The translations under genes and the position numbers were made by a program. Under the pieces are notes generated by a model, which was not told where the DNA came from, ran no database searches, and was given only the letters and a program-made list of their open reading frames with translations. From Desulfobacteraceae bacterium (GTDB lineage: Bacteria > Desulfobacterota > Desulfobacteria > Desulfobacterales > Desulfosarcinaceae): a stretch of DNA of 64,000 nt. The DNA lies in assembly GCA_027068085.1 (NCBI GenBank), contig JAMOUQ010000047.1, forward strand, positions 25,334 through 89,333, read 5' to 3'. Position 1 is the first letter of the stretch. Every line of letters begins with the position of its first letter. Below, piece by piece: positions 62,568 to 64,000 of this stretch.

Positions 62568-62605
62568 ACAAGGCCCGGCAGGCTGTACAGCCTGCCGGGC
62601 CTTGT
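62568..62605. terminator. 38-bp perfect palindrome between dsrN and cytochrome c3
   Basis: A perfect palindrome of two 19-bp arms (62568-62586 and 62587-62605) with no loop. A T-run follows on the + side (around 62631-62640) and the cytochrome gene ends at 62641. It is probably a bidirectional terminator. In DNA it could form a cruciform. Confidence 0.65.
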
Positions 62606-62640
62606 TTCTGCAGATAAAACTTGTTTGGGCCTTTTTTTGT

Positions 62641-63093
62641 CTATTTTTTCTTTTTCTTGGGATGACAGCCGGTGCATTTCTGCGGGGCGGCCTTGGTTTT
62701 GTGCTTTTTGTTGTAAGCCTTGTGACAGCCGATGCAGTTTTTGTGCAGGGCATTGGCGTGATAGGCCAGCTTTTCCTTTTTGGATTTACCCTTGGCCTTC
62801 TTGCCTTTCAGCTCACCCGGCTTGTTGTGGCAATCGAAGCACTTTTTAACCGTGTCACCTTCCTTCAGGTCGTTGCGCGGCTTGCCCTGGTCATCGTGGT
62901 GGCATTCACCACAGGCGAGTTTGTGTTCTTCCACATGTTTTTTATGGGTGAATTTAACCGGCCCTTTTTTCATTTTGTAGGGAGTGTGAATGCCGATAAC
63001 ATCAGGCATGCCGGCCGCAATGGTGGTAGCGGCGGCAAAGGCAAAGGCGCAACCAAATACGAGCAACGTCAAAAGCAAAGTCCTAGTTTTCAT
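62641..63093 (-). CDS. tetraheme cytochrome c3 (class III)
   Basis: A 150-residue periplasmic cytochrome with a signal peptide (cleavage near IAAGMP, residue about 28). It has four CXXCH sites: C61, C85, C120 and C140. The distal histidines are probably H50, H53, H66 and H117. It is rich in lysine, especially 95-109 and the C-terminus, as in type I c3 that docks with hydrogenase. AAGGAGG lies before the ATG. It passes electrons toward sulfate-reduction membrane complexes. Confidence 0.95.
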   Translation of the reverse strand: MKTRTLLLTLLVFGCAFAFAAATTIAAGMPDVIGIHTPYKMKKGPVKFTHKKHVEEHKLACGECHHDDQGKPRNDLKEGDTVKKCFDCHNKPGELKGKKAKGKSKKEKLAYHANALHKNCIGCHKAYNKKHKTKAAPQKCTGCHPKKKKK

Positions 63094-63144
63094 AAAACCG
63101 ATTCACCTCCTTGTCTTGAAATTTTAGCCATAACCCCGACACTT

Positions 63145-63173
63145 CTTCTATCAGGCGTAAAAACAGGTGTCAA
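63145..63173 (-). promoter_or_regulatory. sigma70-like promoter for cytochrome c3
   Basis: On the minus strand TTGACA (63173-63168), 17 bp, TAGAAG (63150-63145), about 50 bp before the cytochrome start. Confidence 0.55.
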
Positions 63174-63289
63174 CGCTTATGATTCAGACAGCTTTTCATA
63201 TTTTTTCAATATGTTCCGCTGTAAATTACACTTCCGGCAGGCCCGCAAACCGCCCTTTGCGGCAATTTTTCCTTTTTACGCACAACAGC

Positions 63290-64000
63290 CTACCGGCTGT
63301 CCCCCTGCCCGGAGGTCTCGCCGCTTTCCTTGTCCTTTACCCTGGGCCGGCCGAAAATCCGCGCGCCGATGATGCTGATTTCGTAAAGCAGCATGAGCGG
63401 CAAAGCCATCATTACCTGGGTGACGACATCGGGCGGGGTGAGAATGGCGGCTCCGGTAAAAAAGAGCAATATGGCATACTTGCGGTTTTTCTTCAGGAAA
63501 TCGACATCAACCAGACCCAGCCGCGCCAGGAAGGTAATGACCAGAGGCAGCTCGAAAACCAGCCCGAAAGCCAGCAGCAGCTTGGAGGAAAAACCGAGGT
63601 ATTCCTTCATGGAAGGCATGGGCCGGATGGTTTCGGTGGCAAATCCGAGAAAGAACTTGAAGCCCCAGGGAAAAACGACGAAATAACCGAACAGGGCCCC
63701 GCCGACGAAAAAAAGAGTCGAAAGCAGCACGATCGGCAAAAGAAGTTTTTTTTCTTTATCATAAAGCCCGGGAGCGACGAACATCCAGAACTGGTAAATT
63801 ATTACCGGCGAGGCCAGGATGAGACCGGACAGGAACGACACTTTGAGAAAGGTGAAAAAGGCTTCCGGCAGCCCGGTGTAGATCAGGGCCTGGCCGGGTT
63901 TCATCACCTTCACCAGGGGGGCCACCAGGATTGCGAAAAGTTTCTCCTTGAAACCATACGACAGAACGAAACCCGCGCCGACAGCTATAAAACATACCAC
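63290..64000 (-). CDS. tatC: Sec-independent translocase TatC, partial
   Basis: A 236-residue stretch of TatC with six membrane helices. Characteristic segments are PVIIYQFWMFVAPGLYDKEK and the region around FGLVFELPL, whose glutamate helps bind twin-arginine signals. The frame is open at the window's right edge, so the N-terminus lies outside. It exports folded redox proteins. Confidence 0.95.
   Translation of the reverse strand: MVCFIAVGAGFVLSYGFKEKLFAILVAPLVKVMKPGQALIYTGLPEAFFTFLKVSFLSGLILASPVIIYQFWMFVAPGLYDKEKKLLLPIVLLSTLFFVGGALFGYFVVFPWGFKFFLGFATETIRPMPSMKEYLGFSSKLLLAFGLVFELPLVITFLARLGLVDVDFLKKNRKYAILLFFTGAAILTPPDVVTQVMMALPLMLLYEISIIGARIFGRPRVKDKESGETSGQGDSR

Overview
This 64 kb window is GC-rich, densely coding bacterial chromosome. 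The reductive-type dissimilatory sulfite reductase locus (dsrA, dsrB, dsrD, then a CbiA/DsrN-like amidase) and a tetraheme cytochrome c3 point to a sulfate- or sulfite-reducing member of the Desulfobacterota. I cannot assign a genus. No insertion sequence, prophage, CRISPR array or rRNA was seen.

Layout. 1-6 kb: end of an EI24-type membrane protein, tRNA-Ala(CGC), tRNA-Trp(CCA), a hybrid histidine kinase, a divergent response regulator, a PEBP-like protein and a pentapeptide-repeat protein. 6-13.4 kb: a hydroxyproline-catabolism operon with a glycyl radical trans-4-hydroxyproline dehydratase (HypD type) and its activase, a FadR-type regulator, an ornithine-cyclodeaminase-family reductase, a Cys/Thr-type trans-3-hydroxyproline dehydratase and a DUF401 transporter. 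It is followed by a small protein and two NAD-salvage genes. 15.6-21.5 kb: a complete branched-chain amino acid ABC transporter (livJHMGF) and an XRE-cupin regulator. 21.6-26.4 kb: NAD kinase, an MCE (Mla-like) transporter whose ATPase subunit has lost its nucleotide-binding motifs, and two envelope proteins. 26.4-29.2 kb: ahcY and metK of the methyl cycle.

29.5-33.3 kb: an F-type ATP synthase F0 operon without F1 genes. Beside a normal c subunit with Na+-type ligands it encodes a 323-residue protein of four fused c-type hairpins with an exact 81-residue period. Only the first hairpin keeps the ion-binding glutamate; the other three have glutamine. This is the most unusual feature of the window. 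33.5-43.8 kb: M20 peptidase, orphan TRAP binding protein, phenylacetate-CoA ligase, a full oligopeptide ABC transporter, and an ArsR-thioesterase pair. 44-55.6 kb: housekeeping and envelope genes (SIMPL protein, uracil/xanthine permease, OsmC, lytic transglycosylase, FAD oxidoreductase, UGPase, branched-chain aminotransferase, PPC-domain protein, Pit/DUF47 phosphate transport, YkgJ-like protein, DapA-like aldolase). 56-64 kb: a TPR protein, an unknown protein, dsrABD-dsrN, cytochrome c3 and the partial tatC.

Together the genes suggest an anaerobe that imports peptides, branched-chain amino acids and probably hydroxyprolines, oxidises them with sulfate or sulfite as electron acceptor, and may couple part of its energy metabolism to sodium. 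Promoters and terminators are proposed by eye from -35/-10 similarity and hairpins, and none is verified.
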